Origin: Gautieria morchelliformis
Taxonomy: Eukaryota > Basidiomycota > Agaricomycetes > Gomphales > Gomphaceae
Direction of reading: 5' to 3'
Assembly (NCBI GenBank): GCA_015179125.1
Contig: WHVA01000202.1
Coordinates: 1-64,000 of the forward strand
DNA length: 64,000 bases
Within the stretch, counting starts at the first letter, position 1; each line of letters starts with the position of its first letter. The notes below the pieces were generated by a model. That model was not told the origin of the DNA. It made no database searches and worked only from the letters and a program-made list of their open reading frames with translations. This document shows positions 21,358 to 32,408 of this stretch, in pieces. The translations under genes were made by a program, and so were the position numbers.

Positions 21358-23945
21358 GATTTTTTTTTTTTTTTTCTCATCAATTTATTCGACCAGGCCT
21401 CATGCCTATGATGGTCGTTACACGATTTCTACCTAGGGCGAGCACGGACCTTTCCCCTCTCTCCCTGGGACTCTTGGCTCCTCGTGTCCTTGCGCTGATG
21501 CCTGCACCGACGACGGGTCCGTCCCCCCGCCGGCCCACCTCCCTTGGAAGTGTTTGGCACCCCGCGCTGTTGGCGATGTTAGGTATTGGCTCTCTCCAGT
21601 TCGTTGGCTCCATGTGGGTGGGTCTGGCTTCCTAAGTGCTCGGCCGCCGAGGCGGGCTGGCATGACAAAATGGAGTGTTACAGTCATAGGTGGAGGGGTA
21701 GTCGTCCAATGGTGTTGGATGGCCTTGGGACACCTTTCGTGGGGCTATTTGCTTCCGCCTCGCTGTATCAAGTCCGGCTCTTGTCGGTGCGCGAGTCTAG
21801 GTTGTGGGCATGTAGTTCTTGGGCATGGATATGGGTGGTGGTTGGTTGGGGGTGTGCATGTAGGCGTAGTCGTGTGTGGTTGTCTCCAGCTGTTCACGTG
21901 ATTCTTCCAGTGAGCTATCTGTAATGTTACCTAGAGTGTGTTCTAGGCAGGGATGGGGGTCACGTCACCGAATATGGAATGTAACCGTTTGGTAGCCGCC
22001 ACGTAAGTCAGCGTCGCCGCCATGGCCTTCTGATCAGCCAGTAGGTCCCGCAGCGACTTGGATCTGCGTCCCAGTCTTCTCCTCAGGGCTACCCTCGCAT
22101 TCTCGTGGGCTCTACAATCGAATAGAAAGTGGTGAACCGATTCTTCAGCTCCGGTGCAGGCTGGGCATAGGGGGGAGGGTGATTTCTTGATGCGGTATAG
22201 GTGTTTATTGAGCGGAATGTGTGCCGTGTGTAGCTGCGTGATGAGGCTGGTCTGTGCCTTCGTGAGTCCTGCCGTGTCTCTATAGTAGGTCGTGGATGGG
22301 AGGCTGTCATCTATCATGCCCATGTGGGTGTGCCACGGCGATGTGATCCATCTCGCTCTCCATGTGCGTCGTAGTTCCGATCTGAAGACTTGGCACGCAG
22401 CGGCGACGCTGCGCGGTAGAGATGTCGCAGTGAGCATCATAGGCAGTTCACTCACCTGGCTGCTGTCGCCCTTGGCTGCCTTCTTCGCTTCCACATCCGC
22501 CTCCTCATTGCCCATACGTCGTCATGGCCCGAGATCCAGGCGAGCTTCAGGCTGATTTTCCTTCTCCTGACCGGGTCTGCGACTCTGTTGGCCTGTTCGT
22601 GTGCATGGTCAAGGATGTACTGGGCGGGTCGGGACTTGATGTGATTGACAGCCTGTATTACCGCCTGGTTGTCCAATAGAACCGTGGCCCTGTTTATGCC
22701 CCTTTCGTGTGAGAGAAGCTCCAGTGCGAGAGCCACCCCAATTGCTTCCGCTTCATATGTTGTGTGGTCAGCAAGTGAGCCTAGGCAATACCTCAGAACC
22801 TTGGTGCGTTGGCCCCTCCGCGTTGCCGTCCACCCCTGACCCGTCGGTGTACACCTTCGCATCCGGCTCGTCTGTCTGGTCAGCCTCCTTCGAGCCCTCC
22901 CTTGTGTCCGCTATCTCCATGGTGAAGTAGGGTGGGCGGTTGGGCACATGTGTGGCTGGTACAATCGTTTCGTAGTCGCCAGGTTTCAGGTCAAAGGTAT
23001 GCATCAGGTGGTGGATCGGAGAGGGGTGGTGTCGGACAAGCCTGCTGGCGCATGTCTTGACGGGCTTGGACAGGGGGTGGAGGGCCGGTAGCGTGACCAT
23101 GCGAATGGCAGCCCGGTAACAGACATATAGCATCAGCAGCTCAATCGGTAGAACGTTGGTGTGGGCTTCTAATATGTCAGTTGCCGTGGTCTTCATGGCC
23201 CCGTGATGGCAATGGTCGCCAGCCTCTGCACCGTGGTTAGCTTTCGCACCGTCCTTACCGACCCAGTCACCTTTTTCCTCCCTGCCCACCTTTGGACTGG
23301 GGTAAACCATACATCGGCCGCGTATGTGAATTTGGGTATCGCTACGGCCGTGTAGAGCTGTCGCATGTATTTGGCTTGTACCCCTGTGGATGGCTTAGCT
23401 AGTCTGCGGAATAGTAGGGTCCACTTAACTGCCTTGGCCACCGCTTTCTCTGCCTGTATTCTCCACCTAAGCTCCTCATCGAGGAATACCCCTAGAAACT
23501 TGTGTGATCCCTGCGGTTGTATGTCCACCCCTTCGTACGTAAAATTTGGTCTGGCGTTGGGCACTGTCTTCCCGGGACTGTCAGGGTCGGGGGTCCTGCG
23601 CCTGGTGAAGCAGACGAGCGCGAATTTGCTCTTCTCGAATCTGGAGTGGTGAGTCTCTGTCCACTCCCTCGCCCCTCCAGGCTTCAGGAGCATCTCCCTC
23701 AGGCTGTCGTACGCATCATTGAAGGTGTCCCCCTCTGCGTATAGGCTGGCGTCGTCCACAAAGGCGACTGCCGCTTGTCCCCTTGCCATTGCTACTTCCA
23801 CAAGGTCCGCGTTGTAGAATAGATATAGTATCATCGAGAGAGGGTCCCCTTGGCCTATGCCATTGTCAATGGGTACCCATTCCGACAGGTAGCCGTCAAA
23901 TCTGAGCCGTGTTTGTCGGTCTGTCAACATCTTCTCTACGAGACG
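21358..23945 (-). mobile_element. 5'-truncated LINE insertion with poly(A) and 11-bp TSD
   Basis: The element reads on the minus strand. Its 3' end is marked by a plus-strand T-run (about 21359-21376). The flanks TGTTTCTCGTG at 21347-21357 and 23946-23956 are a perfect 11-bp target duplication. It begins within the RT domain, as expected for incomplete reverse transcription. Confidence 0.85.
21946..23930 (-). pseudogene. LINE reverse transcriptase-RNase H (ORF2 C-terminal part)
   Basis: RT motifs include PIDNGIGQGDPLS and the catalytic FVDDASLYAEG. RNase H follows: KVYTDGSGVDG near 22.87 kb, YEAEAIG, LLDNQAV, and GHDDVW joined over a frameshift near 22.5 kb to GNEEADVEAKK. A Cys-rich tail CPACTGAEESVHHFLFDC ends the protein, then the stop near 21946. 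Frame changes near 23.2, 22.84 and 22.5 kb show it is dead. The RNase H domain places it with I/Tad-like fungal LINEs. Confidence 0.82.
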
Positions 23946-23956
23946 TGTTTCTCGTG

Positions 23957-24423
23957 ATGATACCCTCTTGTCCTTCCTTGGATCTGTCTATTCTACTGAA
24001 TTCGTGACTGATATGTTTCATCTAGCACCATTGTGTGATAAAGCGCGGTCTAAGGTTAATGTAAACTTTGTAACCTGGATGATGCTGCTTGCCGCTCAGC
24101 TGCTAACCATGTTGACTGGCCTAATATTATTCCTACTCATCCTAAAGAGGATGCAGATCCTGTCCCCCATACAAGACAGGATGAAAATTATGACTTCCAT
24201 CCCGGCATCACTTACAACCCCGAGTGATTCTACCAGTACACATGCTCCACCTGAATCCACACCCTCTGAATCATCTCTCGCACCTGACATCAACACCTGC
24301 TCCTCAAGGCGGTAAGGCAGCTGCTAAACAGAAGCATCCCCTTACAGAAACCATTGACAAGATGACCCCGCCCCAAAAGAGGTTGCAATACATCTCTGAT
24401 TTGTCTGACTGTGTGTCCACTTA
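23957..24423 (+). pseudogene. Cys-rich ORF of unknown family, 3' part
   Basis: Continuation of the ORF at 21045-21357 across the LINE. It reads DDTLLSFLGSVY then STEFVTDMFHLAPLCDK, with a frame change near 24.08 kb (to HVDWPNIIPTHPK) and another near 24.25 kb before KMTPPQKRLQYISDL. It was therefore damaged apart from the LINE insertion. Confidence 0.45.
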
Positions 24424-24592
24424 GGATACTGATTCGCAGAGGATGTCATTCCCATTCCCTTACATATATGCATGCATCTGTACAGTGCTACTGGATTCAA
24501 CTCTGGACCGGAGGGACTCAATACCCCATAGGTTTTGCACATTAATTGTAATAAATATTGTGACATACAACTGCTTTACTGAAACATTGCCA

Positions 24593-24954
24593 CTATGAAC
24601 ATTGTTTCCCCTGTAATGGAGTTTGGGACTGGCACCAATGCACTGCTACAGGATTGGCATAAAGACTGTGTTTCTGAAGACACCACAACATTTCACAGAT
24701 GTGTTCCCTGTGTTTGACTGGGCCATTGGAGTAGATGAGTATGTTGTCAAGGTACATGATGATGCATACATCAAGCATATCTCCAAAGATGTCATTCATG
24801 AAATGTTGAAAAACTGTGGGACCATTGGTTAGCCAAATGGCATGACTTGCCATTCAAAATAGCCATACCAGGTCTGGAATGCTGTTTTCCACTCATTGCC
24901 TTCAGTGCTTTGGACAAGGTGGAACACATGCCAAAGGTTGATTTTGGTGTATAT
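24593..24954 (-). pseudogene. Ty3/gypsy reverse transcriptase fragment
   Basis: Minus-strand RT sequence with [31 protein letters not shown], then FQHFMNDIFGDMLDV and the active-site region MYLDNILIYSNG. The usual gypsy catalytic box is YLDD; here the second Asp reads Asn. The first part is fused in frame to a LINE ORF1 remnant. Confidence 0.8.
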
Positions 24955-26241
24955 CCAAGCCTTTTGTGGTCCTCGGCCCCTGAAGGCCACCATATGAGGG
25001 TGTTCTGCTGCCGTTTCACTACCGGCATGCCGCTGTTCCCAGGTCCAGGGGTTTTCATCCGGAAAGATCTTGTATGTGCTCTCTGGGTCGTCCCTTTCAA
25101 TCCTTTTGCTTGCCCCAGGGAACTTCGAGCACATTATATCCCATGATGCGTGTCCTGCTATGTTGCAGTTCACACATCTGAACCTGGCTGTGTCTGTTTC
25201 CTCACAGGCCGCTGTCCTGTGCTCCTTTGCGCAAGTGCTGCACGTTTCCTGTTCTTCGCATGCGGTGGCTAGGTGCCTGGCATACTTCTGGCACTTTAGA
25301 CATCTTCGTGGCTCCTTTCTCATTCTCCTAGCCCACGTCCTTTTCCCCATGATGACTAGCCCGTCTCTGATGGCGACGCTTGCTGCCACCGTGGTTTTGA
25401 ACCTCACTGTGAGGTGTGCCATCCGCTTCCCTGGGCTATGCCTATGTTTCGGTTTTATCCATCTTGTTGACACCAGTGTGCCATCTGGCAGTCCAGAGTC
25501 GTGTTCAATCCTCATGTGCTCTGCTAGTGCATCTGGGGTGTGGGTGACTGGTATGTACTCAATGATGATTGAGGCAGAGCGTTCTTTGACTATTGCTGAG
25601 GCGCTGAACTTTTGTAAGAAGTCATCCTTGTGGCCCTGAATGGCACCCGCTGCCTCTTGTGTCTCCAAGTCAAAGACGATCCCTCCATTTGTCAGCTTTC
25701 TCATGCCTATGAACCTTGGCATCTCTCCCTCTTCTAGCGTATCCATGTGGTCGACCGCCTTGTTGGCCTTGGCAACAAGTTCCTGCTTGGTTAACTCCCC
25801 AAAGGGGTTGAGCTCTGCTTTGGGGTCCCTGTCAACCAACATCTGCCGGCTCCTCGCTTTGACTCTGGCAAGCATGTTGGGGTGCGTGAGCGGCACCGTG
25901 CCCTTGAGTGCTGCAGCATATGTCAACTCCGGGGCTTGTCCTGCCGCCCCTCCACCTCTCGCACTGTTCTCAAGGGCGTCTGCTGCCAGGTCGGTTGCTG
26001 TTATTGTGTTGTAGGCAGCCTCCCTGAGCGCATCTGTCGTCTCCTCCGCTTTGCGCATGATTGGGTCTATCCTCTTTTCCATGTACTTCATCACCTGCTC
26101 CCCGAAGCTTTTCGCCAATGCATCCATCATCAAGATCGCCACAGCTCTCGTTCCCTCCTTCAGTGCCTTGTGCATGGTACTCTGAGCCATGCACAGCAAT
26201 GTGTAGCTCAAGCTCTCTTGCAAGATCGGATCGTGCTTCAC
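24955..26241 (-). pseudogene. LINE ORF1-like (gag) remnant with three zinc knuckles
   Basis: About 430 codons on the minus strand. A long helical N-terminus precedes an RNA-binding-like middle and a Cys-rich block with [23 protein letters not shown] and [16 protein letters not shown], typical of ORF1 of I/Tad-type LINEs. It ends abruptly near residue 430, where the frame passes into gypsy RT. Its LINE family may be that of the insertion at 21358-23945, but no poly(A) junction is present, so it is a separate remnant. Confidence 0.7.
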
Positions 26242-26534
26242 CCTGTACTGGTTTCTGTCTTGGAAGTTTCACGCCTGCTCCCTGCTTCGCACTGTTGAGC
26301 CCGGGATGTCTATCAACTCACATCCTGTCTTCGCCTGCTCCCCTTGCTGCCGCTCCCGCTCTAGTCCTTCCTAGGTGCACGGCCCACATAAGTTGACCCT
26401 CTGTGCTTGCCGGTGTGGTCATTTTGTGCGCTTCGTCCCTCCGAAGCACCCTGTCTGTTTTTAGTGTGACTGTGTGCTACACTAGCTATGGATAGGTTGT
26501 GGTATGGCGTGAATATGAGAGTTTTTTTTTTTTT

Positions 26535-26867
26535 GGGTGTGGTGGTTAGTGTGAGAAAGTTTTCCGAGCCGGTAACTTGAATCAAGTTAACCTTCTGGCC
26601 TGTCTTGACTTTGGGAGGTTTTTCCATTGAATTAAGAGCAGCATGAGAGATTAGAGTGATATCTGAGCCAGAATCGGCCACCAGAGCTTGCTGAGTCTTT
26701 CCATAGTCACCCAACCAAACATTAGTAGTCGAAGCAGAAGAACCGAGAAAAGCACAACCAGCAGGTCTGGACATAAACCTCCTGAGTTTAATCAAGGAGT
26801 TTTGAGCCCAACTTGTAAGGTTAAGATTCCTCAGATAAGCTAACACATGTTTGGTGTCTTTCTGCAA
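26535..26867 (-). pseudogene. Ty3/gypsy aspartic protease fragment
   Basis: Minus-strand frame with the retropepsin active site ALVADSGSDITLIS. It ends at a homopolymer tract (plus-strand T-run at about 26521-26534), after which the frame loses protease character. It lies downstream of the gag fragment in the correct order. Confidence 0.7.
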
Positions 26868-27059
26868 TCTTCTCCTTTCTCAGTGAGTCGTAGTATTAGA
26901 CTCCCCATGGCTAGGTGAAGAGTTGCTACTCGAACTGGTCGATCCCCCCAGTTTGGATGCACTCTCTACGGGACTCTCTGCCTGTGTAGCAAGTTGGCAG
27001 TGAGCCTCTGGTGACTGAAGAGTTTCATGAAGATCAATGGAGGCTCTTCGGACTCTGCC

Positions 27060-27330
27060 TCAGTTCCTGAACTTATAGAGAGTCGGTTTCATGCTCTGAC
27101 TCATGAATAGCCTCGAGGTATAAATCCTCATAAGCCACATAAGCATTATCATTCTCAATAGAGGAGTGAGGAAGATGGGTATGAGCTGCAGACCTTGCAT
27201 GTTTGCGCTGGCACAGTGCTTGCATTGCCTAGCTCCCTTCAATTCAGGAGTAGCTCTCATAGACACATTAGAATCATCTTTTGGATACTTAGGAGGACCG
27301 AGTTTAGGTGACCATTCATGAAGGTGTTCC
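27060..27330 (-). pseudogene. Ty3/gypsy gag C-terminal fragment
   Basis: Minus-strand sequence KYPKDDSNVSMRATPELKG followed by ARQCKHC, the start of a degraded CCHC knuckle, then an acidic tail. Several frame shifts. It sits 5' of the protease fragment on the same strand, so gag, protease and RT pieces of 24.6-27.3 kb probably come from one element interrupted by LINE sequence. Confidence 0.5.
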
Positions 27331-27723
27331 CCACCTGTCCACCAAGTGGCAGCTCCTTCCTGCATGATCCCCATGCCCACTGCGATGCAACAGGAAGAGG
27401 CACACCGGGATGCGCAGAGTCCATGCGAAATGTGTGCGTGGGGCAAGCTGGAGAGGAATATGCCTGCATGAGCATGGGCACGGCATGTAGCATGGGACGT
27501 CTTCGTGGTTCTGCATGTAGGAGGTGCATTTTCTGGGGGCAGGGAGTGCAAGTGGGAGATGAGCAGGGGGCAGAATACGTACAAAGAGGATACATACCCG
27601 GAGGGCTCCTGTGTGAGGATTGTGCCCTCTTCATCAACCGCCATTCTGTCTGCACTGCCTTCGCAGCACCCATGCCCGCTCCTCAATGACTTGGAGCTGC
27701 AGCCGAATTATCTCTATTGGATC
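27331..27723. other. Unassigned stretch
   Basis: Overlapping open frames exist on both strands (for example a 123-codon plus-strand frame ending at 27689), but none resembles a known protein. Possibly the decayed N-terminus of gag. Confidence 0.25.
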
Positions 27724-27746
27724 TAGTGTTCTGCAAAGCCCGGCTT
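27724..27746. repeat. hAT-like terminal inverted repeat, left copy
   Basis: Begins TAGTGTTCTGCAAAGCCC; all 23 bases recur inverted at 33456-33478. Both copies are followed inwardly by GAGC/GGCC-rich subterminal sequence. No 8-bp target duplication links them. Confidence 0.4.
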
Positions 27747-27788
27747 CAGCTGTGGCTGAGCTGGAGCTGAGCCCCCAAAATCTGGGCC

Positions 27789-28175
27789 TGTTACAATCCA
27801 TTCCCGAGTCCAGTCCCTAAGCCTCGGCTTCGGTATTTGCTTGGAAACCTCAGGTTTCACTTGGCTTCTTTTGGGTTTCTCTTCGTACCTTCCATCACCC
27901 CTGACTTCCTTTCCTAGTTAGTTCCCTGTATGCCCAACCTTTTGTTTCCCTGTCTGTTGTTCCGTCACTTATGGCCTCATGGGTTCGGCCATAAGGGGGA
28001 GGTACTGTTATGATCCATTCCCAAGTCCAGAAGCCTCGGCTTCGGTACTCACTTAGGAACCTCGGGTTTCACTTGGCTTCCTTCGGGTTTCTCTTCACAC
28101 CTTCCATCACCCCTGACTTCCTTTCCTAGTTAGTTCCGCATAGGCCTGACCCTTTGTCCCCCTGTCCATTGTTCT
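27789..28175 (+). repeat. Tandem gypsy LTR-start copies with polypurine tract
   Basis: Two related segments of about 170 bases start at 27789 (TGTTACAATCCATTCCC) and 28006 (TGTTATGATCCATTCCC). Directly before the second is AAGGGGGAGGTAC, a polypurine tract such as precedes a 3' LTR. This marks the 3' end of one plus-oriented gypsy element and the beginning of an LTR. Confidence 0.55.
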
Positions 28176-28198
28176 GATAATTGATCCCTCTTGACCCT

Positions 28199-28547
28199 GC
28201 ACGCTACTTTACTATATAGACCCCTAGTCCAAGTATCATAGTTCCTCAGTTCAGATATCAAATTAGCTTCTCGTACACTAGACCCCTCTGCTTGATATCG
28301 AATCCTATCCTCAGCTTATAGCCAAGACCGTTCCCAAAATTAGGGTGGAACACTGAGTGGGCACAACCCATAAGGTTGAAGCCAAGCCCTCTGTCCCAAG
28401 ACCCAAGTTCGGCCATGGTAAATCCGAACTACAGTACAACTCGCAGTCTTAACATAAGCCAAGGGTCTAGTGTATGAGAAGCTAAGTTGATATCTGAACT
28501 GAGGAACTACGATACAGGACTGGGGGTCTATATAGTAAAGTAGTGTG
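28199..28547. repeat. Inverted repeat with arms of about 88 bp
   Basis: Arms 28199-28287 and 28461-28547 are inverted copies with roughly 85-90 percent identity, spaced by about 170 bases. The left arm contains the LTR TATA-like CTATATAG. A rearranged LTR could explain it. Confidence 0.55.
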
Positions 28548-28647
28548 AAGTGAGATCCCAGAGATCTCTGGGTCAGGAAGGTTACATAAGCTTTGTTTCG
28601 CGTTCTGCTTCTTGTCTTCTCCCATCATCATCAAAACTTTACAGATC

Positions 28648-29264
28648 ATGTCAGAAGCTCCAGAGATGAACATCAATGAGATTGAGGAGCTCAACACAGA
28701 GCTCATGTGGGTGGACGGCGAAGCAGATGAGCAGTGGAAGGCGCTCCAAGAAAAATGTTGACTTGTGCAGGAGCGCAAGGAGGCCTAGGAAAAGAAACGG
28801 TGGGAGGATGAGAAGAAAGCTGAGGAAGTGCGGAAGGAATGGGAAGCGCAGGCTGAGGCTGTGGGAAAAGCCGAAGAGGCACAGAAAGCTGAGGAATCTC
28901 GGAAAGCCAAAGAGGTGTGGCAAGCCAAAAGGGCACGAAAGGCCGAAGACGCGCGAAAGGCGTGGGAAGCGAAAGCCGAGGAGGCTTGGAAGGAATGGGG
29001 GGTGATAGCCGAATGTGAGTGCAAACGGCTAATGGCTATCTTGGAAGCTGAAAAGATTCGGCAAGCCGACATTGATCAAAACATCCCTATCCCGTCACCA
29101 AAGTCGGTAGTCATGGACTCGGCCACCGCACAAGCTCGGATTCTTGCGGTGAAACATGCGCTGGAAAGGAATGCAGCTAAGCCGAAGTCAAGGTCCTTGG
29201 GACTGAAAAAAAGAAGAGCAATTGAGGAGTCAGATGTGTTATTTTCTTATTTCATTGCCTTGCC
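28648..29264 (+). pseudogene. Gypsy gag-like charged coiled-coil protein, fused to integrase
   Basis: ATG 28648 opens an acidic N-terminus (MSEAPEMNINEIEELN) followed by a long Ala/Glu/Lys helix with repeats like RKAEDARKAWEAKAEEAW. In-frame stops are TGA at 28759-28761 and TAG at 28786-28788, both explained by C-to-T changes. The frame runs directly into integrase sequence near 29265, so protease, RT and RNase H have been deleted in frame. Confidence 0.5.
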
Positions 29265-30625
29265 AAAATGGGAATACAAGTCCCAGATTTACGTCCCAGA
29301 TACCAACGATCTATGACTTCGCGTACTCCAGCAAAGCCACAATCACCCGCTCTCAGGACACCAAGGCCAAAACAAGACCCTCGACATAATCCGACGTACC
29401 TACACTTGGCCTCTTCTCCACACAATGGTCCAAGACTACTGCAAGTCATGCACCACCGGTATGCACGCCAAGCCTCAACGTCACAAACCCTACGGCCTTC
29501 TGAAGCAACTTCCGATCCCGGAACAACTGTGGAATTCGATATCCATGGACTTCATTGAGAAACTTCCTAAGTCATCTGGCTATGATACCATTCTAGTTAT
29601 TGTTGACCGCCTCATAAAGCAGTCCATCTTTATTCCAACCTACGACACCATCACTTCCACATGGCTCGCACAGCTCTTCGTGCTCCACGTCTTTTCCAAG
29701 CACGGAATCCCCTCCCATGTCACTTCCGACCGTGGATCAGAATTCGTGTCCTCCTTTTTCCGCACACTCAGCAAGGCTCTCGACATGAAACTCCACTTCA
29801 CTTCCGGTTATCATCCTGAAGGTGACGGACAAATGGAATGCACTAATCAGACCCTTGAACAGTACCTCCGCATCTATTGCAACTACCAACACAGCAATTG
29901 GTCCGACCTTCTTCCACTCGCGGAATTTGCCTACAACAATGCGCCTTCCGCCACCACCGGAATCTCACCCTTCTACACCAACAAGGGCTACCACCTGAAT
30001 CTCGCCATCCACCCTGAACGCAACCTTGCCTCTGCCGGAGCCCGAGATTTCATTGTGGAACTCGACGACCTTCACCAGCTCCTCCGAGAGAACATTTCCG
30101 CTGCCCAAAAGAGATACCAAACTTCTGCCGATTGGAAACGCCTTCCGCAACCAGCATTCGAGATTGGCGACAAAGTCTTTGTCAAAGCTGAAAACTTCCG
30201 CACCACTCGCCCCTCGAAGAATCTCTCTGAAAAAATACCTTGGCCCTTGCGAGATCATCGCTACGGCCGGCAGTCGTTCTTTCACTCTCAGACTTCCTGA
30301 CAATATGCAGGCAGTACATCCGGTATTCCACGTCTCCATGCTTGAGCCAGCAGTTCCAAATACAATTCCGAATTGAGAACAACCTCTGCCTCCGCCGGTC
30401 ATCATCGACGGAGAGCCGGAATATGAGATCTTGGAAATTCTCAACTCCAAGCTCGACAGACAATACCGCTGCCAACTCCAGTACCTGATCAAGTGGGCAG
30501 GCTACGAAAACATTGACGAAGAGACTTCCTGGATTTCCGCAACGGAACTAGATCACACCTCTGACCTCATCTCTGATTTTCACAAGTCATATCCTGATAA
30601 GCCTGGCCCCATTTCCGCGCCATAG
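29265..30625 (+). pseudogene. Chromovirus (Ty3/gypsy) integrase with C-terminal chromodomain
   Basis: Domains in order: an H2C2 zinc-binding module (SHNHPLSGHQGQNKT, CKSC); the catalytic core with Asp in SMDFIEKLP, Asp in TSDRGSEFVS and Glu in GQMECTNQTLEQYL; the GPY-like tail reading GPCEIIATAG and HPVFHVSMLEP; and a chromodomain (YEILEILNSKL, LQYLIKWAGY, SWISATELD). Breaks are TGA at 29314-29316 and 30374-30376, both readable as CGA to TGA, and a frame change near 30230. The chromodomain would direct integration to marked chromatin. Confidence 0.88.
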
Positions 30626-30754
30626 TCAATTCCGACCCCACTTCCGATACCCTCATTTATTCTTACCGTTCTTAACTCACAACACAATTCCGATTAATTT
30701 TCCGTTATGATATTTCCGACACTTCAAGAAATTATGTTACAAGTTTTTCGACCC

Positions 30755-31702
30755 CTAATCCTCCATCATCGTTTCCCCCTCGCCCTCGTTCTCCGCTTCC
30801 GGCCCTTCTTCCGCAGGTCCTACCTCCACGCTCACCAACTCGGTCCCCACCCTGTCCCTCGTTTCCACCCTTTGGCTCGGACCCGCTTCCGCCCCATTCT
30901 CCTGCTCCTGCATTCGCGACTCCATTCGGTCCCTGACCAAGTCGTTCTGCCATCGGAATTCCTGGTTCAACTGTTCCAAAACTATAGACATCATGGTCAT
31001 TTGGTTTTGGAACGACAGCACTTGATGCTGTTGAACCTCCACCATGTCCAACAAGATGTTCCGGATTCCGTGTTGTGTTTTCCGCATACCCCTCAACAAC
31101 CTAGTGATATCGAGTAGTGGAGAAGCCATGGTGAAGCGGTTGAGTACCGCAGCTTCCGAGGTTCCGGTCACCGAAAAGCTTCCCGTGGACTTTCCGCCAT
31201 GCGGTTCCAGCTTCGACTTAGGGGTTTCAGGCCCCTCAGTCTCGACTTTTCGCCTTTTCCGCTCCACCCTTGCAGCACACCCGTCCACGACGCAGCGTCT
31301 CTTCTTGTCCCGGCACTGGTCGCAGGACATTTCACGAGGATTGTTGGACCACACGCAGTCCAGCCCTTTCATCTCGCAGGTGTCACACAGAGCTTTCTCC
31401 TCCTCACCGTCCCTTGTTTTCCACTTCTTCATCACGGGATTTTCCGGTCCCAATTCCCGCAAATCCAGCATACAGGCCAGCTTGTTCTTCCTTGCCTGTT
31501 GGAACTCGTCCGCCCTCCGTTTTCGTTCCGCAACGACATTCAGCACAGGGGCAACTTGTTTCTGTTTCCCCTTGCCCTCTGGAGGCGGTGTGCTTTCCGC
31601 CGTGCTTTCCGATTCCGAGTCAGCCTCGGATTCGACGATCCTCTGGCAGGATTTTCCATTAAATCCCGGAATTCCTCACAGAACATTTCTGACTCACCCA
31701 TT
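30755..31702 (-). CDS. Cys-rich (Zn-cluster-like) coiled-coil protein, antisense to the chromovirus
   Basis: A minus-strand ORF of 263 codons (31546-30755) extends upstream in phase through a Glu/Ser-rich segment, and with one frame change near 31645 to ATG 31702 (MGESEMFCEEF). The core holds CDTCEMKGLDC and SCDQCRDKKRRC, two CxxC-x6-C half-motifs like those of fungal Zn-cluster DNA-binding proteins. A helical region (MEVQQ to MQEQE) and an acidic tail follow. It lies between the chromodomain and a solo LTR, opposite in strand to the integrase. Whether it is a host gene, an element accessory gene or a nested piece is unclear. Function unknown. Confidence 0.55.
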
Positions 31703-31745
31703 GTTTTCCCGCATAGTCACAGCGAGGTCAAGTTTGCACAAGATG

Positions 31746-32408
31746 TGTTACGTATTGAGATTTCCACTAAGTCGGAACTGGAAAGGACAGCGGCTTCAAC
31801 TTATAGGTTGCGCCCCCAATGAACTATCGTTCTAAGTATTTCGGAAATGAGTCGGAAGTCGGAAAGTACTGAACCAAAGGTTGGTTGGAACTTGAGTTGG
31901 AACTGAGGCGGAAGACGGAAGACGGAAGGCGGAGAGAGACTGAGATCTTGCTAGACTCGCTGTACTAAGAACAGGAGATGGAGCGAAGGAAATCAAGTAT
32001 TGAAGGCGATTATCTGATTGCAGAATAACAGACATACATGACAGGCTTTTATACAAAGAGCTGAGACAACAGGTAATGGGATGGTACTAAGCAAATTCCG
32101 GGGGAAGTGGAAGTCGAGTAGACAATGCGTGGGAAATAACTAATTGGGAACAATGGGACTACAAGGGGGGTTCAGGGTAAGGTAGAACAATGGCAAAGAA
32201 CAAGGGGTTGGGAAAACATATCTGACAACGAAACACAAGGAGGGCCGGACATATGGTCTTGATGAACGGTGAGGTGGGTCCGGTGGGTCCGAGTAATAGA
32301 GTTGAAAGAACAAGGGAAATGAACAAGGGGCGGAATGTCGGAAATATCGGAGGGGCGGAAAGTGTTGCGGAACTGAAGGTCGGAAATCGGAAATGAACGG
32401 TCGTAACA
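31746..32408 (-). mobile_element. Solo LTR (gypsy family) with 5-bp target duplication
   Basis: Starts TGTTACG and ends CGTAACA, perfect inverted termini. It is flanked by AGATG at 31741-31745 and 32409-32413. On the minus strand it has TATAAAAG (32046-32053), so the LTR is oriented minus. A second member lies at 48157-48586. Confidence 0.78.

Noticed and set aside
25070..26396. Plus-strand open frames of up to 189 codons
   Set aside because: Shadows of the LINE ORF1 on the minus strand.
31044..31835. Plus-strand 263-codon open frame
   Set aside because: It mirrors the antisense Cys-rich ORF and has no recognisable domain; its composition is the complement of the coding strand.
31746..32408. 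3' LTR of the chromovirus at 29.3-30.6 kb
   Set aside because: Its own 5-bp TSD and minus orientation show it is a separate solo LTR.
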